In this document: positions 24,245 to 36,435 of the stretch, in pieces | Position numbering within the stretch: the first letter of the stretch is position 1 | Layout of the letters: the number at the start of each line of letters is the position of its first letter | Source of the DNA: Juglans regia | Lineage: Eukaryota > Streptophyta > Magnoliopsida > Fagales > Juglandaceae | NCBI RefSeq assembly: GCF_001411555.2 | Contig: NC_049905.1 | Span: 2,418,001-2,482,000 of the forward strand | Direction: 5' to 3' | DNA: 64,000 nucleotides | Translations under genes and position numbers: made by a program | Notes under the pieces: generated by a model | The model's input: the letters and a program-made list of their open reading frames with translations, nothing else | Told to the model about the DNA's origin: nothing | Database searches by the model: none

Positions 24245-27200
24245 TTATGTGAATGCTTCACGAAGTTTTGTGGGTAGCTCCAGATCAGGCTCAAACTCGT
24301 TAAGCCGGGAAAAGTAGTGCAGCACCATGTCTTCAGACACTCGTTCCAAACTCGGCGGATCCCACTGCATATATTCAAGAAACATGGAAGTTTTACAAAT
24401 TTAAAGACAATAGGTAGAAAATTATCTAGACATGATTTAACCCAAGTACTATCGATATTGCGCCACTACCTATATTCAATTTACACGTTTTTTATTCATG
24501 AAAATAATATAATCTTGACAATAATGCAACTCCAATTGTCCAAATATGAAGATAATACAAGCAGCTGATTATACCTTTGGTGCCAAGTCCTTTTCCACCA
24601 TCCGTGCCCTAACACCCTAATGAAAATATATAACAAATGAATTGATTAACATTATCAAAGTTTGTTCTACTAAAATTAAATCAAGATATTTTCTACCTCA
24701 CAAAAGTCTCTTGAAACCTGATTAGATATCCCTTGGAGTGACATTCGGTACTCGCGGATCAAGCACTGATCAAGGGTCTGAAATCTAGCTTCTCGTATCT
24801 GAGCCAGTATGTTGGATCACATCATAATGAAATTGTTTCTCATAAGGGAAAAAACCAAGAAAAAGAGAAGGGCTAAGCCATGAGGATAAGGAACTCACTG
24901 ATTTCAAAGAAACCTTCAAACTTAATGGTGAGGTTTCTTTAAATCTCCTTAGGGCAGAAATGCACCATGCATCATTTGTTTTACCTGCTTCACTCTCCTG
25001 ATAAAATTATTTATTTTAAATGGTCAGTTAGAAGTTTTATCTAGAATATTATAGGGTCTCAAATTTAGAGGAATATATTTTGGATAATTATATAAAGACA
25101 TTCATAATCTTTTTTTTGATAAGTAATAAATTATTTCATTGATAAAGAAACAATCATATTCGAACTCAACAACTGCAACTCACAAGGCCTAACCTTCAGG
25201 TCAGAAACTAAGACCCCAGCACACACTACATATAGATATAGGCAAAAAGAAAAAAGAAGTAAACCAGTTAAAAACAAACTTCAATTATCTACAAATAAGA
25301 TGTACCTCTGCAAAATGCTTTTCAATCCATTGTGAGATAGTTAATAGCTCTGAACTAAATAGAAACATACAGAGAAAAATATGCTTACCAAAGCATCGAT
25401 AATTTCTTCAACTGTGTCATGGCAGAAAGTTCTATCAAGCATTTCGATCCTAGAAAAAATGGCAGAATAAGTTCAGCAAAGTTAACTCATCCGGTGGACA
25501 GAATGAGCATTAAATATTAACACATAAAAGTTCCCTCCAAAGTTAAAATATCGTAGATGGAATAAGCATTAATGTCAAGAGCTTCACCCAAAGTTAATGA
25601 CATATTAAATGGCTGTTTAAGAGAGACATAAATGGTTGGTTTTCTCAATTTATAATGAAACCCATAAGGATTCAGCTTGGCGGTCAAAGAGTGGGCTTGG
25701 GATGAGCTGTAAATTTAGACATTCTGGGTTTGGTTCTGCACTAGGAGTTTCTCTGGGATTATCCGATACACAGTTCTGGTAGATATGATCATGTATCCAT
25801 TAATCCCCAAGGATGTGCCTTGGTGAGTTCCATGTCATCATAAATATTTATAACTGAAGATATCTCCATCAGGTGGTTTAATAAAGCATACCTTTTAATT
25901 ACACTTTGCTTATCTGGAGAGACAAGGTCACTATATTTTTCTAAAGAAGTTTCAATGACTGAAGGATCATCAGTAACCAATTTTCCAAGTTGTTCTTCAA
26001 TTAATGGAAGCCTCTGCATTAAAAAAGAAGCAATACATACTAATGTTACATAAGCAAGAAAGATAATTTGAAAAATAAGGATTATCCAACAAACTTAACT
26101 GCAGTATGTGCATAATGTGTAGCAAGCCCGCAAGCAATCATTTCTGATCCATTGAGTTTGTCTCCTGTAAGAGCCAAGTACTCCCCTGCGGAAAAAAATA
26201 TATGAAGTTTTAAATTTAAACAAAAATAGATGTTAATTGATTATGAACACCAAAATTAATTCCTAATTACATTCTTTGATGAGCAGAAAGTGCCCAAAAA
26301 GGTTAATCTTATAAAATACTTGGAAAAAGACATTGAACTAAAGCCACCTAGCTAGTTGTCATATCCAACATAAGCTTATGATTAGAAGATTTTTCCATTT
26401 TAGCATCCACTTCCAGTCTAATAATTGATGAAAGTCTAATCTTATGGTGGACTTGAATCAAGTGTAGCTCCTTATGCGCTGAAAAAAAAACAGCCATGAC
26501 AATACCTCGACACTATAGTAAGACTTTGGACCAATTTGAAGGATAAATGAACAACTTTTGCTGCATTAGTAGCACGCCTCTGGTACATGTGGAATCGTTT
26601 TGCACAATGAACCTAAAAAAATCATCACAAGATTCCTAAAGTAATTCACTTAGGTTGCGTTTGAGTAATAAGGTATTTTTAGGTATTCTGTGAATGTAGT
26701 AAAAAGGTAATGAAAAAATAATGATAGAATATTGAATAGTAGTGAAAAGTAATGAAAAATAATAATAAAATAATGAATAGTAATGAGGTAATAATTCAGT
26801 ACCCAAACTAGGCCTTAAAGAACATTGCTAATGAACTGCCACAGCGTGCTTCTAGAAATGAGAAGAAGCAAACTATGAATAAATTTGCACACGCTATTTA
26901 CTTCCATTCTCCCAAAAAGAAAAGTATTTTAACCCTAAGGGTTGGCTCAAGTGGTCAAAATCTTGGTCTTGGTGGTATGCTTCCCCTTGAATTACTTGAA
27001 GTGCGCTTGCGGGGAAACTCCTTGCAGAGGGCCTGTGCATCCCCGGAATTAGTTGGGACTTTGTTCTCAGATACCCGGTGCCAATAAAAAAAAAGGTATT
27101 TTTATGTCATTTCAAAGGCTATTTTAAACTTTTAAGTTCATCTGTCCATTATATTTCTTCCAATTCAAGGGAAATCATAAAGATAAGAGGCATATTCACA

Positions 27201-29801
27201 AAAGGGCAGCGAGTATATCACTCAACTTCTTAAAATATTGATATCATCATAGAATGATGTGAGGACAAGAAAGAGACTTATAAAAACTTCACTTAATGTC
27301 TCCAAATCAAACAAACAAGCCGCAAAATATTGAATGGTAAGCAAGTAGATTACAAAGGAAAAACTATAATGTACTGCAAGCATACCAAGGTGACCAGGGA
27401 GACGTGAGAGGTAAAATGAAGCGCCAGCATCTGGGTGGAAACCAATGAGAGTTTCAGGGGTAGCAAAAACCTGTGATTTGGGAGAATGGACTGTTTTTTA
27501 ACTTCTCGAAGCACAACGTGAACATCAAATGACAGATGCGAAACAAGTAAGAAATTTAACACTTCTCACAAGCACATCACCACAAAAGAACTAAACATAT
27601 AATTTTCACTACTGTATTTGTATGGTAATGAAAGTAGAAGATTGTACTGCTTCATCTCTCAGAAAGACGGACCTTTCATTAATGGCAATCATCAAAGCAA
27701 ATCTGCTGAAATATATTATAATCTATGGTACAAAAGTAATTGCTTGTGACAATACTATCAATACTAATAAACTAGTCTGATGTAGGGAGTGCATTCTAGC
27801 TCAAAAGAATTTAAGTCAGTAAGAAAACTATAATAAAAAAACAATCATTAAAACGAACAACTAGAAAAGCGGGAACAGGATAAAAGTAAAAGCAATCTAA
27901 CTACATACAGTTTTATCAGTTGCAACCCTAAACATCCCAGGGATTGATACTCCAGCCCCACCACCCATAGTGATGCCATTTAAAAGCGCCACCTGCATGG
28001 AGATCATTACAGCACTACAATCAACATACCTATTATGATTGGTGTAGCTAAAATTAGACAGATCCATTCATGGCTTGGGGACTTTGTTATGATTAGTACA
28101 CAAGGAAAATACCACACAAACTCTCAAATGCAATATGCACCAGAAAATTTAAATAGATCCAAGTACAGAACCAGAGGAATGCCAGACCACAAAGATAAGA
28201 ACAGGAAGAAAATTTGTTCAACTACTAAAGAAATTTGAGCAAAAGATCAGTACACAGTGTAACGGACCAAGTACCTCAGAGAAAACTCTGCAAAAATGAC
28301 CATATCAAAGATATGATTGAAATATAGCACCGACTAAACTGAAGAGTGTACAGTATATTAACCACTAATGCTTCACCAAAAACAAAAACAAAAAGAACAC
28401 TTACATTTGGCTTCAAATATGTACCTAGAAAGTATATGAAAGTATATAATGTCCTAAAAAATTCCTTGCAATCATCCATCTTCCCTGCGTAGAAGGAACC
28501 AAAGGTCAAAAGTTGAATGGAAACAAACATCAACTCCAAAACAAGATTCTCGACATATAAACAAGTATAGAGTGAACCAAGGGATCTAACCTAGGTTCAC
28601 CCAACCCCATCCCATCTCCCTCTAATTAAGGTTTACTTTCTCCAAGTCATAAACAATGAAGAGCAAAATTTGGTTATGAAAAATTTATGCGCACAATTTT
28701 TCCAGGTAAATCTTAAAATGAAAAGCCAGATGAATTTATTGCCTGTGTTTATGAGATGATAAAGTGTCACAACATCTCCACCAGCACAAAATGCCCGGCC
28801 ACTGCCCTTCAGAAAATGCAAAACTATGTTTAAGTAGATACTCAGCAAAAAGTAATCACAACTAAACATTATGATTCAGACTCAAAATATTACAAATATA
28901 TGGATCCAATAACCGTTTCAACATCAAAAGTTTTACCTTCATGGCCACAAAACCAATATCAGGATCATTTTCCCAGCATGTGTACAGCTTTTGCAATCTA
29001 GCTCCCTAAAAACCAAAGATACATCATCAAGACACAAATCTTTCTTATTGGTGTCACAGAACAACACAAACACTATTTAAGAAAACAAAAGATAAAAAAA
29101 TTGAGCCACTAGGGAGCAAATTTAAGCTATATAACTCTGCATAATAGTGGCCACCTGAACACTGTAAAGCAATGATGAAGGTAATACTCGTAATTGAACC
29201 AATTGGAGGACATATAACAATAAAGATACAGAGAATTACGTGCTAAAGACAAATCATACATAACGGTTCTCAACCAAACACCAGAAGAACAAAGACCCAG
29301 ATATTAATTCCTTCAACTGAACCAATTGAATATTAGATAACACCTGAATTTCAAGGTTTACACTTTGGGGCCCAACCCAAGAGCCAAGAAATCGCAAAGA
29401 AACCCGTTTATCCAATCTAATTGAGATAAGATATAATAAAAGGCTCAGAAACACTTGCACAAGTATATGGAAAAATGACTTAACAAAAACAAGTATATGA
29501 AGAAATGGGAGCACATACCATTGCGGTACTCAGAGCATTTAGCACCGAGGGTCTGTTCAGAATCGCTGTTCTGGACCAAGGTTTGCCCTCAACTAATACC
29601 TGCAGAGAGAGAGAGAGAGTGTTATGGTTTGGATTAAACGGAGGGAACAAGCGAATGGGTAATCAAGAAACAGACTTGGTCGTCAAGTTCATCGGTAACA
29701 GCACTGTCCGGAAGAGAGCAGAGGGCTCTGTATTGGTTGAGGAATCGAGGAAAGTGAGGATTGCGCCTCAGCAATAAGGCTGCCTTAAACCTCTGCATCA
29801 T
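24245..29801 (-). CDS. 3-hydroxyisobutyryl-CoA hydrolase-like protein, mitochondrial type (enoyl-CoA hydratase/isomerase family), 14 exons
   Basis: Exons (minus): 29801-29676, 29599-29519, 29005-28937, 28806-28743, 28484-28405, 27992-27909, 27470-27386, 26185-26100, 26013-25892, 25449-25389, 24997-24899, 24798-24697, 24616-24575, 24364-24245. They sum to 1221 bases, giving 406 residues, and every junction keeps frame. The N-terminus [20 protein letters not shown] is basic and acid-free, like a mitochondrial presequence. The ECH_2 core shows [18 protein letters not shown] (93-110), [20 protein letters not shown] (146-165) and [20 protein letters not shown] (170-189), with [15 protein letters not shown] near the C-terminus. 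Length and motifs match Arabidopsis mitochondrial HIBYL-CoA hydrolase-like proteins 1 and 2. HIBCH itself acts in valine catabolism, freeing 3-hydroxyisobutyrate from CoA; whether this paralogue uses that substrate is unknown. The intron after exon 4 starts with GC. Introns hold a SINE, a MITE and a LINE tail. Confidence 0.95.
25108..25290 (-). mobile_element. 3' end fragment of an L1-like LINE (intronic)
   Basis: Lies in the intron between coding exons 10 and 11 of the hydrolase-like gene. Read on the minus strand it ends in TTATTACTTATCAAAAAAAA, a common end of plant L1 elements. Its A-tail is seen as T's at 25110-25117. No coding part remains. Confidence 0.5.
26653..26814. mobile_element. 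Harbinger/Tourist-like MITE (intronic)
   Basis: The left end GGTTGCGTTTGAGTA pairs with the inverse of the right end (GGCCTAGTTTGGGTA read on minus). Flanks are TTA on both sides (26650-26652 and 26815-26817). The interior repeats TAATGAATAGTAATGA-like words. It sits in the intron between exons 7 and 8 of the hydrolase-like gene. Confidence 0.6.
26931..27091 (+). mobile_element. SINE-like element in an intron of the hydrolase-like gene
   Basis: The 161-bp unit starts AACCCTAAGGGTTGGCTCAA, holds a good pol III A box (TGGCTCAAGTGG), and ends in CCAATAAAAAAAAA. Flanks AAAGTATTTT (26921-26930) and AAAGGTATTTTT (27092-27103) look like a target duplication with one inserted base. I do not see a clean B box. 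Orientation is opposite to the host gene. Confidence 0.7.
28741..28742 (-). other. GC-type 5' splice site (GC/AG intron)
   Basis: The coding frame of exon 4 runs to AACACAG and continues in exon 5 (28484) as a glycine codon followed by [12 protein letters not shown]. The intron opens with GCAATA; no GT is nearby that keeps the frame. It ends in a normal CGCAG. GC/AG introns are a known minority class. Confidence 0.75.
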
Positions 29802-30069
29802 CTTCCACTCAATGGCTCTATCCCAATGGCTCCCTACTCTCCAGTGAAGAAGGTTAATATGACAGCCTTTGGAAAAGGGAAAAAATATGTTTCGTAAGAT
29901 TTCTTCATTTTGTAAAAAGTTTTGTTTAATTATTATATTTTGATTTTAGCGAAAATTTTTAATTCAATTTCATGGTCTTTTTCTTTAATTATCTAAGGGT
30001 TATACCATATTACATCCTTAAATTATCGTCTCTTTTATTACCCCTCAAATTATCAAAATCATACTATCA

Positions 30070-30290
30070 TTTTTTTTTTTAATTTAAGTATAGGTTGAGA
30101 TAAAAGTTAAAAGATGAATAAAATATTATAAAAATATTATTTTTTATATTTTATTTTTATTTTAAGATTTAAAAAATATAAATTATTTATTATATTTTAT
30201 ATAAAAATTTAAAAAATTATAATAATAAAATAATATATAAGAGGATGAGATGAAATGTTTTTACTATTCAAACTGTTATAATTCAAGATA
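30070..30290. mobile_element. MITE copy 2 of the GAGTTGAGATGAG-type family, degenerate
   Basis: Body words AGGTTGAGATAAAAGTTAAA and GGATGAGATGAAATG at its two ends match the copies near 31.2 and 57.0 kb. The termini are eroded and I cannot fix exact borders or a target duplication. Confidence 0.4.
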
Positions 30291-31127
30291 CAAATAGTTG
30301 ATTTTAGTAGTCTTGGATGTAAATTTAGAAAAGAAATTGTAATTTAGGACGTAATGATTTGGGAAGTTTTTAACGTTGTAGAAGCTAACATGGAAGGGTT
30401 GTGAGTTCAAAATCTCAAAGCACGTCGAGTAATTCTAAAGAGAAGTCACTATAGTAGTGTATAATTTGCACTCATTGCATGGCTGCTTCTAGTTGATTGT
30501 TTCCAACACTCACTTGGAGAGATGTGTGGTCTAAATGATGTCACATCATGTGTGTAAAATGAATGCTCCTAATAGTGATTTCTATCTATATTTATTCTTT
30601 TTCGAAAAGTGTAGTGCCGCTAACATCTCTTTTATGTATGCGTAAGTGTGTTGTTGCAGTCTCCCCATTCTTATTACTGATCATAATCATCGTACTTATC
30701 TATATCATCGATTGCCGTCACTCTTCGATCCTACTTTCTCGATATCCCTACTTTATTTTTCTATATATCCACCATTGTTCTACTTTTCATTATCATCGTC
30801 ACGTTTGCTCTCCATCTCTTTCTCTTTAAGCACCATTATTTGCAACAATGGCGGAAACCTCAGTTTGGATTCCAGTCACTGCCAGGTACAATTCTTTTCT
30901 CATTGCATGATTTTATTTTCAATGTTCTATCTTTTTGGTAGCTGAGGATATGCAAGAAAATGAGAAAATTTGTGATTTTATATCTGAGATCATTATTCTT
31001 CATTACAAAACCTCCTCTCGGCTAAAGTCTAGGCCAACTGTTTAGATTGATTGAGGTGGTTTGACGGGTGTTTTTCTCCCAAGGACAGCTTCAAGCTTTA
31101 GATACAAATTTCTTTTAAGTTCCTTTA
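30291..31127. other. Spacer, no confident gene
   Basis: A small exon-like piece at 30848-30884 begins ATGGCGGAAACC and ends at CAG followed by GTACAA, after a pyrimidine-rich leader. It has no partner exon that I can identify. It faintly resembles exon 1 of malate dehydrogenase genes, but that is weak. Otherwise nothing is seen. Confidence 0.25.
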
Positions 31128-31347
31128 GGCCTAATTTGTTTTTTTAGATGAGTTAAGATGAAAGTTGAATAAAATATTATTAGAATATTTTTTTAATATT
31201 ATTTTTATTTTGAAATTTAAAAAGGTTGAATTATGATTTAAAAATTTTGAATTGTTTATTATATTTTGGTGAAAAATTAGAAAAATTGAAATGATTAGAT
31301 GAGTTGAGATGAGATGGGTTAAGATTAACTGTAAAAACAAATGAGGC
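31128..31347. mobile_element. MITE copy 3 of the GAGTTGAGATGAG-type family (Harbinger-like, TTA TSD)
   Basis: The left end GGCCTAATTTGTTTTT is inverted at the right end (ACAAATGAGGC). TTA flanks both sides (31125-31127 and 31348-31350). At 220 bp without coding capacity it is the best-preserved member of the family in this window. Confidence 0.7.
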
Positions 31348-31433
31348 TTACTTTTCTTCGAAAACAAACGGAAGCATGGGTTCTTTTCTTTGGATCAGAG
31401 AGATCTCTTATTCTGCATTTCTTACAGAGTGTG

Positions 31434-31631
31434 TGACAGAGTAAGGTATTGCTCAATACTCAGTGCATTTCATTGATAGTTTATCAGGTATTTATACAAA
31501 ACAAAAGAGAATAAAAGTGGTTACAAGTATTGCAGAGAATCCAATTGTCTACAATTCATTCTAGAAGGTTATTTTTCTGTACATGTGCCGTAGCACTATC
31601 ATCTATTCTAATACTATCATTTATTCTAATA
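31434..31631 (-). repeat. 3' LTR of the copia element
   Basis: 198-bp direct repeat of 35701-35903 with scattered substitutions and small indels. On the minus strand it begins TATTAGAATA and ends TCTGTCA. It follows the polypurine tract at 31632-31643. Confidence 0.95.
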
Positions 31632-31831
31632 TACCCCCTCAAGTCTAATGGGGTGGACAACACATTGAGACTTGTCAGAAATCTGAAAAAATGTTCTAAA
31701 ACCAGTGGCTTTGTAAATACGTCTGCAAGCTGATCTTTTGAACTGATGTAGGAAACACGGAGTGTGTTGGCACACCATAAGGTTGGGGCCTTAGATAAAG
31801 GAATACCAAGCTCACAAATTACAGTTTAAAG

Positions 31832-34480
31832 CCAGATTACCTCAGCAACAGTCGAAGCAAGATACTTGTACTCAGCCTCCGTACTTGATCGCGCAAATGT
31901 TCTCTGTTTTTTTTAGCCACAGGAGATGAGGTTTTTGCCAAGGAAGATGCAAAAACCTCCAGTAGAACAATGACCATCTGAGCATCTTGCCCAGTCCACA
32001 TCAAAGTATGCATGCAAAGTAAAAGGAGAAGTATTGGAGAAGAACAAGCCAAAATTGATGGTGGCCTTGAGATGCCGAAGTATTCTCTTGACTGCAATCT
32101 AGTGAGGCTATTTTGGTGAGTGCATGAACTAACATACTTTGTTTATAGCAAAAGAGATGTCAGGTCCTGTGAAGAAGAGCTACTGCAAACCTCCTACTAT
32201 GATACGAAAGTATTGATCATCTTCATGGTTTGGAGAGTCAAACTTGGACAGTTTTAGGGAAGCAGCCATGGGAGATGGCATGGGCTTCGCATGAAGCATT
32301 TTACTTTTGGTAAAAATGTCTTTGATATATTTACATTGAGACAGTAGGATGTCATTTTTCAAATAGTCAACTTCTAATCCAAGAAAAAAAGACAAAGGGC
32401 CAAAATCTTTTACTGGAAAGGCCACTCCTAAATCAGAGATAAATGAATCAAAGGTAGAAGAAATGGTGGATGTGATTACTATATCATCTACGTAAATTAA
32501 TAGGTAGATGCATGTATCACCATGGTTAAAGATAAAAAGGGATGGATCAGCTTTAGAGGCAGTAAAGCTATAACCTACTAACCAATAACTCAATTGGGCA
32601 AACCAAGCCCTTAGGGTCTGTTTAAGGTCATAAATGGTTTTATGAAGTTGACATACATAAGTGGGATGAACAGGGTCAATATAACCCTAAGCTTGTTGCA
32701 TAAAAACAGTATCAATTAAGGAACCGTGAAGAAAAGCATTGTCAATATCAATATGTCGCAGGGGCCATCCTTGAGCTACATCAATGGCAAGGATCAAACG
32801 GATGGTGGGCGACTTGGCAACAAGGCTGAAAGTTTCATCATAGTTGATTACAACTTGTTGATGGTAATCTTTGGCAACTAATCTGGCTTTCCTTCGTTCA
32901 ATGGAATCGTCCGCTTTCAATTTTGTGCAATAGACCCACCTATATCCAAGGATGTTAGAAGAGCGATTGGGTGGAACTAAAGTCCTGGTATGGTTCTGGG
33001 TGAGGGCAGAAAATTCTTTAGTCATGGCATCACGTCATTCGGGAAATTTAGAGGCCATGGAGAAGCCGGTTGGGTTGTCCGACGTAGTAACAGTGGTGGT
33101 GAAACAACTTCATGATGGGTACGGCACAGTACCATTTGTGGCAATTCGAGGACATGAAGAATGTGTGTGAGAGCGTGTAATGATAGGAGAACAAGGAGGG
33201 ACTAAAGCCGAAGCTGGATGTGAGACATGGGAGGGATGGGGAGGAGGAATATGAATCGGAGAGGAAGATGGAGTAACATGAATGACAGGGGATGATGTAG
33301 ACGAGGAGGGAGGTGAGTGTGTTGAAGAAGATAAGTTCGATGGGCCAGGCCCTGGGCCAAGAATGGATGACGAGAAGAGAGGAAGGTGGGCCTGAGGAAT
33401 GGTCTGAGAGGATAAAGGAGGGATGGCCCGTGATTTTGAGAAAGGAAATGAGAGTTCATCAAATTTAACATCACGTGAGATATAGAGTTTGTGGGTTGTA
33501 AGATCCAGACATTTATGTCCTTTGTGATTGACACTGTAGCCCAAGAATAAACAAGATTTAGACCGAAACTACATTGTTTTTATTATATGGCCTTAAATTG
33601 GGCTAACACTCGCATCCGAATACTTTTAAGAAATTGTAATCAGAAATACGATGATGAACAAAAAAATGGGGGGATTTATTTTGAAGGGTTGAGTTGGGTA
33701 AAAGATTAACTAAATAGACTGCGGTTTGAAATGCGTCATCCCAAAAGGTGAGAGGCAGTGAGGCATGGGCTAAAAGAGCAAGCCCAATTTCTACAATGCG
33801 CCTGTGTTTACGTTTTATGAGCTCATTTTGTTAGTGGGTATGAGGGCACGAAAAACAATAAGTAATGCCCAGATTTTGGCACATAGGAGTAAGTGGTTTA
33901 AATTCACCACCTCAGTCGGTTTGAAGTGTAACGAGCTTTGTATTGAAGAGACGTTCAACATAAGGCAAAAATGAATTAAAAATATGAAAAACATCCGATT
34001 TTAATTTCAGAGAAAAAAACCATGTATAACGTGTATATTGGTCCACAAAAGATATATAATAGCAAAACCCGTTACGAGAAATAAAAGGGAGCTGGGCCCC
34101 TAAGATCTGCTACAATTAATCGTAAAGGCCGTGTGTAAGAGGCCCGACTTGAACTAAAGGGGAGTTGGTGACTCTTTGCAAGAGGACACGTAGAGCATTG
34201 AAAATATGGGTCTTTGTGCGAAAATTTCAAGTGGTTGGTATGCAAGATAGTTGAAACAAGCTGAAGAGAAATGTGGCCTAATCTGTAATGCCATTGAGCT
34301 ACCAAAGTGTGTTCGCCGAGATGAGTGGATGGAGACGAAGCAGGGGACATCGCAGAAGGGAAGACATAAAGGCCATCACGGGTTGGACCTATGAGGAGGC
34401 TCTTCCAGGTTGTTTTGTCCTTCACAAAAAAATGGGAAGTATGAAATTCAAAGAAGCAACAATTATCAACTCAGAATTGA
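31832..34480 (-). pseudogene. copia pol remnant (GAG-pre-integrase, integrase, reverse transcriptase, RNase H)
   Basis: From right to left on minus: the pre-integrase domain at 34425-34072 (HYRLGHISLQLVSTI, CSTCPLAKSHQLPFSSSRAS), a stop-ridden integrase core at 34070-33545, and the integrase C-terminal/linker region at 33544-33110 (VNHKGHKCLDLTTHKLYISR). The reverse transcriptase start is at 33025-32687 (YRWVYCTKLKADDSIERRKA, LRHIDIDNAFLHGSL). It is interrupted by TAG at 32684-32686 and resumes in 32593-32180 with the catalytic YVDD. An RNase H-like end lies near 32100-31840. The multiple stops and frame changes make it non-functional. Confidence 0.9.
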
Positions 34481-34699
34481 CAAACAAAAACTAAGTTTTT
34501 TTGTGATGGACAGTACGTGTAAAATATTATAAAGAAGAAATGAGGAGTTTGAGTTGAGAGAGGAGTCACCGAAATGCTCGATGGGAAGATTCGAGCCATT
34601 ACCCACATAGATTTGTTCACCACCATGATACTGCTCGGATGATATTGCTGAGGTCATTTGTAATATGGTGGGTTGCAACAGAATTGGGATACCAGGTGG

Positions 34700-35677
34700 A
34701 GTTTGAGAAGGAGCTTGGTGTTGTATACTTGGCGGAGAACAAAGGTGGAGCCTCAAGTTGATATGCAAGGTCAAACCGATAGCGACACTATAGAGCTATG
34801 TGACCAGTTTTGTTGCAGACCTAGCAAGTGGGACAGGTGGAGACAAAAGGTTGGACGGGAGCCTGAGAAGAAGGGGAAGAGGAACGATCGCCGCGAGAAA
34901 ATGGGGCAGATCGACCTTTGCCACTGCGACCTTGGCGTCCACCTCGAAATGAACCACGCCCTCGCTGATTACAACCACACCAGTAGCAGAGAAGTGAGCA
35001 GTGGGCTCATCAAATAAGGGGGAGTTTATGGTAGAATGGGACATGCGACTTTCATGGACTAAAAGCAGTTGATAGAGTTCAAGGGAGGAGATGGGTTCAG
35101 CGTGACTAATGTAACAAAGGATTCATAAGCCGATCCAAGGCCAATTAACAAGTAAGTTACGAATTCTTTATCAGGAAGGGGATGACCAGTAGCTGCTAAA
35201 ATGTCTGCAAGAGAACAGACTTTGGCAAAATAATCAGTGATTGATTGGGTTCCTTGAGTGAGATTGGTTAATTGCAAATGAAAATGAAATTCTTTGGCCT
35301 AAGAATGGGAAGCAAACATGGTTTCCAATGATAACCAGAGTTCCCTGAAAAGTTATAAAGGAGAGGACATGACCAATGATAGAGTCGGAAAGAGAGGAAA
35401 AAAGGATGCTAAGAACAAGTTGATCGGTTCGTTTCCATGAAGAAAAATTTGGATTAGGCTCAGTTGAGTTGGGTAAAAACTCAGAGGGAGGGGAGCAAGA
35501 GCCATCAATAAATTGATAAAGATCTTGAGCTCGAAGATAGGCCTTGATCTGAACTTTCCATAAGGTGTAATTTTCAGTAGTTAACTTGGTGGTGACAATG
35601 TGGGAGAAGGAGGAGGCAATGGAGGTGTTTGGGGAAGGATGGGGTAGGTTGGACAGGGCCATGGAATCGTGCAACAA
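34700..35677 (-). pseudogene. copia gag remnant
   Basis: Starts near 35662 with MALSNLPHPSPNTSIASSFS, then VTTKLTTENYTLWKVQIKAY, typical of the gag (UBN2-like) domain. A frameshift follows ILSFIT-type sequence near 35330. The frame resumes as LQLTNLTQGTQSITDYFAKV (35277-35059). A CCHC zinc knuckle is recognisable near 34815 (VCNKTGHIAL), but one of its codons is now TAG. Confidence 0.85.
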
Positions 35678-35688
35678 CTAGTCTTGAT

Positions 35689-35700
35689 GCTCTGATACCA
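35689..35700 (-). other. Primer-binding site of the copia element
   Basis: TGGTATCAGAGC on the minus strand, directly beside the 5' LTR, complementary to the 3' end of initiator tRNA-Met as in most plant copia elements. Confidence 0.93.
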
Positions 35701-35903
35701 TGACAGAGTAAGGTATTGCTCAATACTCAGTGCATTTCATTGATGGTTTATCAGGTATTTATACAAAGCAAAAGAGAATAAAAGTAGTTACAAGTACTGC
35801 AGAAAATCAATATCAATTGTCTGCAGTTCATTCTAGAAGGTTATTTTTCTGTACATATGCCGTAGCACTATCATCTGTTCTAATACTATCATCTATTCTA
35901 ATA
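35701..35903 (-). repeat. 5' LTR of the copia element
   Basis: 203-bp direct repeat of 31434-31631. On minus it starts TATTAGAATA and ends TCTGTCA, so its termini are TA...CA rather than TG...CA; both LTR copies agree. Confidence 0.95.
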
Positions 35904-36183
35904 GTGTGTTCGTTACCTGAATGCCTTGTTGTTCAGATGTTGTTAAGATTCTCTGTTTCATTGATCGCGTATAAGATGTAAATGTAAAATCCATAAATGT
36001 TCCAAGATAGGGTTTTTTTTTTTTTTTTTTTTTTATAGAAATCTAGTAGGATACACATTAATGGATCCTCTTGTTGTTTGGAAGATGAAGCATATTGAAT
36101 TGGTTTATACGGATCTTCTTGTTTTGTTTTGTTTTGTATTGCTTTATTTTGGAAGCTTATTAGATATATGTGGAGCTTCCTAA

Positions 36184-36392
36184 GAGCACTAGTGGTGGAC
36201 TCAGCAAAATTTAACTAGGAAATTCATTTTTACAAATTTAGCTAGCCACTTTTCAACAACATCAAATAACAAACTCTCTAAATCTATCACTATTCTATTA
36301 AAATATTAGTTTTGACATTTTTATTTATTTTAATTCTAATTTTAATTTGAATGTTCTAATTTTGACAAATACACAAAACTGTCTATAAAAAC

Positions 36393-36435
<43 letters not shown>

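Larger units (their letters stand above)
31434..35903 (-). mobile_element. Ty1/copia LTR retrotransposon (Ale/Retrofit-like), complete ends, inactivated coding region
   Basis: Two LTRs (31434-31631 and 35701-35903) enclose 4.1 kb. A 5-bp duplication GTGTG flanks the element (31429-31433 and 35904-35908). On the minus strand the primer-binding site TGGTATCAGAGC (complementary to initiator tRNA-Met) touches the 5' LTR, and a polypurine tract GAGGGGG lies beside the 3' LTR. Gene order on minus is gag, integrase, reverse transcriptase, RNase H, as in copia. Short LTRs and the LTR start TATTAGAATA resemble the Ale lineage. Several stops and frameshifts break gag and pol. Confidence 0.95.

Noticed and set aside
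30848..30884. ATGGCGGAAACC exon-like piece as first exon of the malate dehydrogenase pseudogene
   Set aside because: A better exon 1 remnant (GRVLVTGAAG) lies at 36969. The similarity of the distant piece is weak and could be chance.
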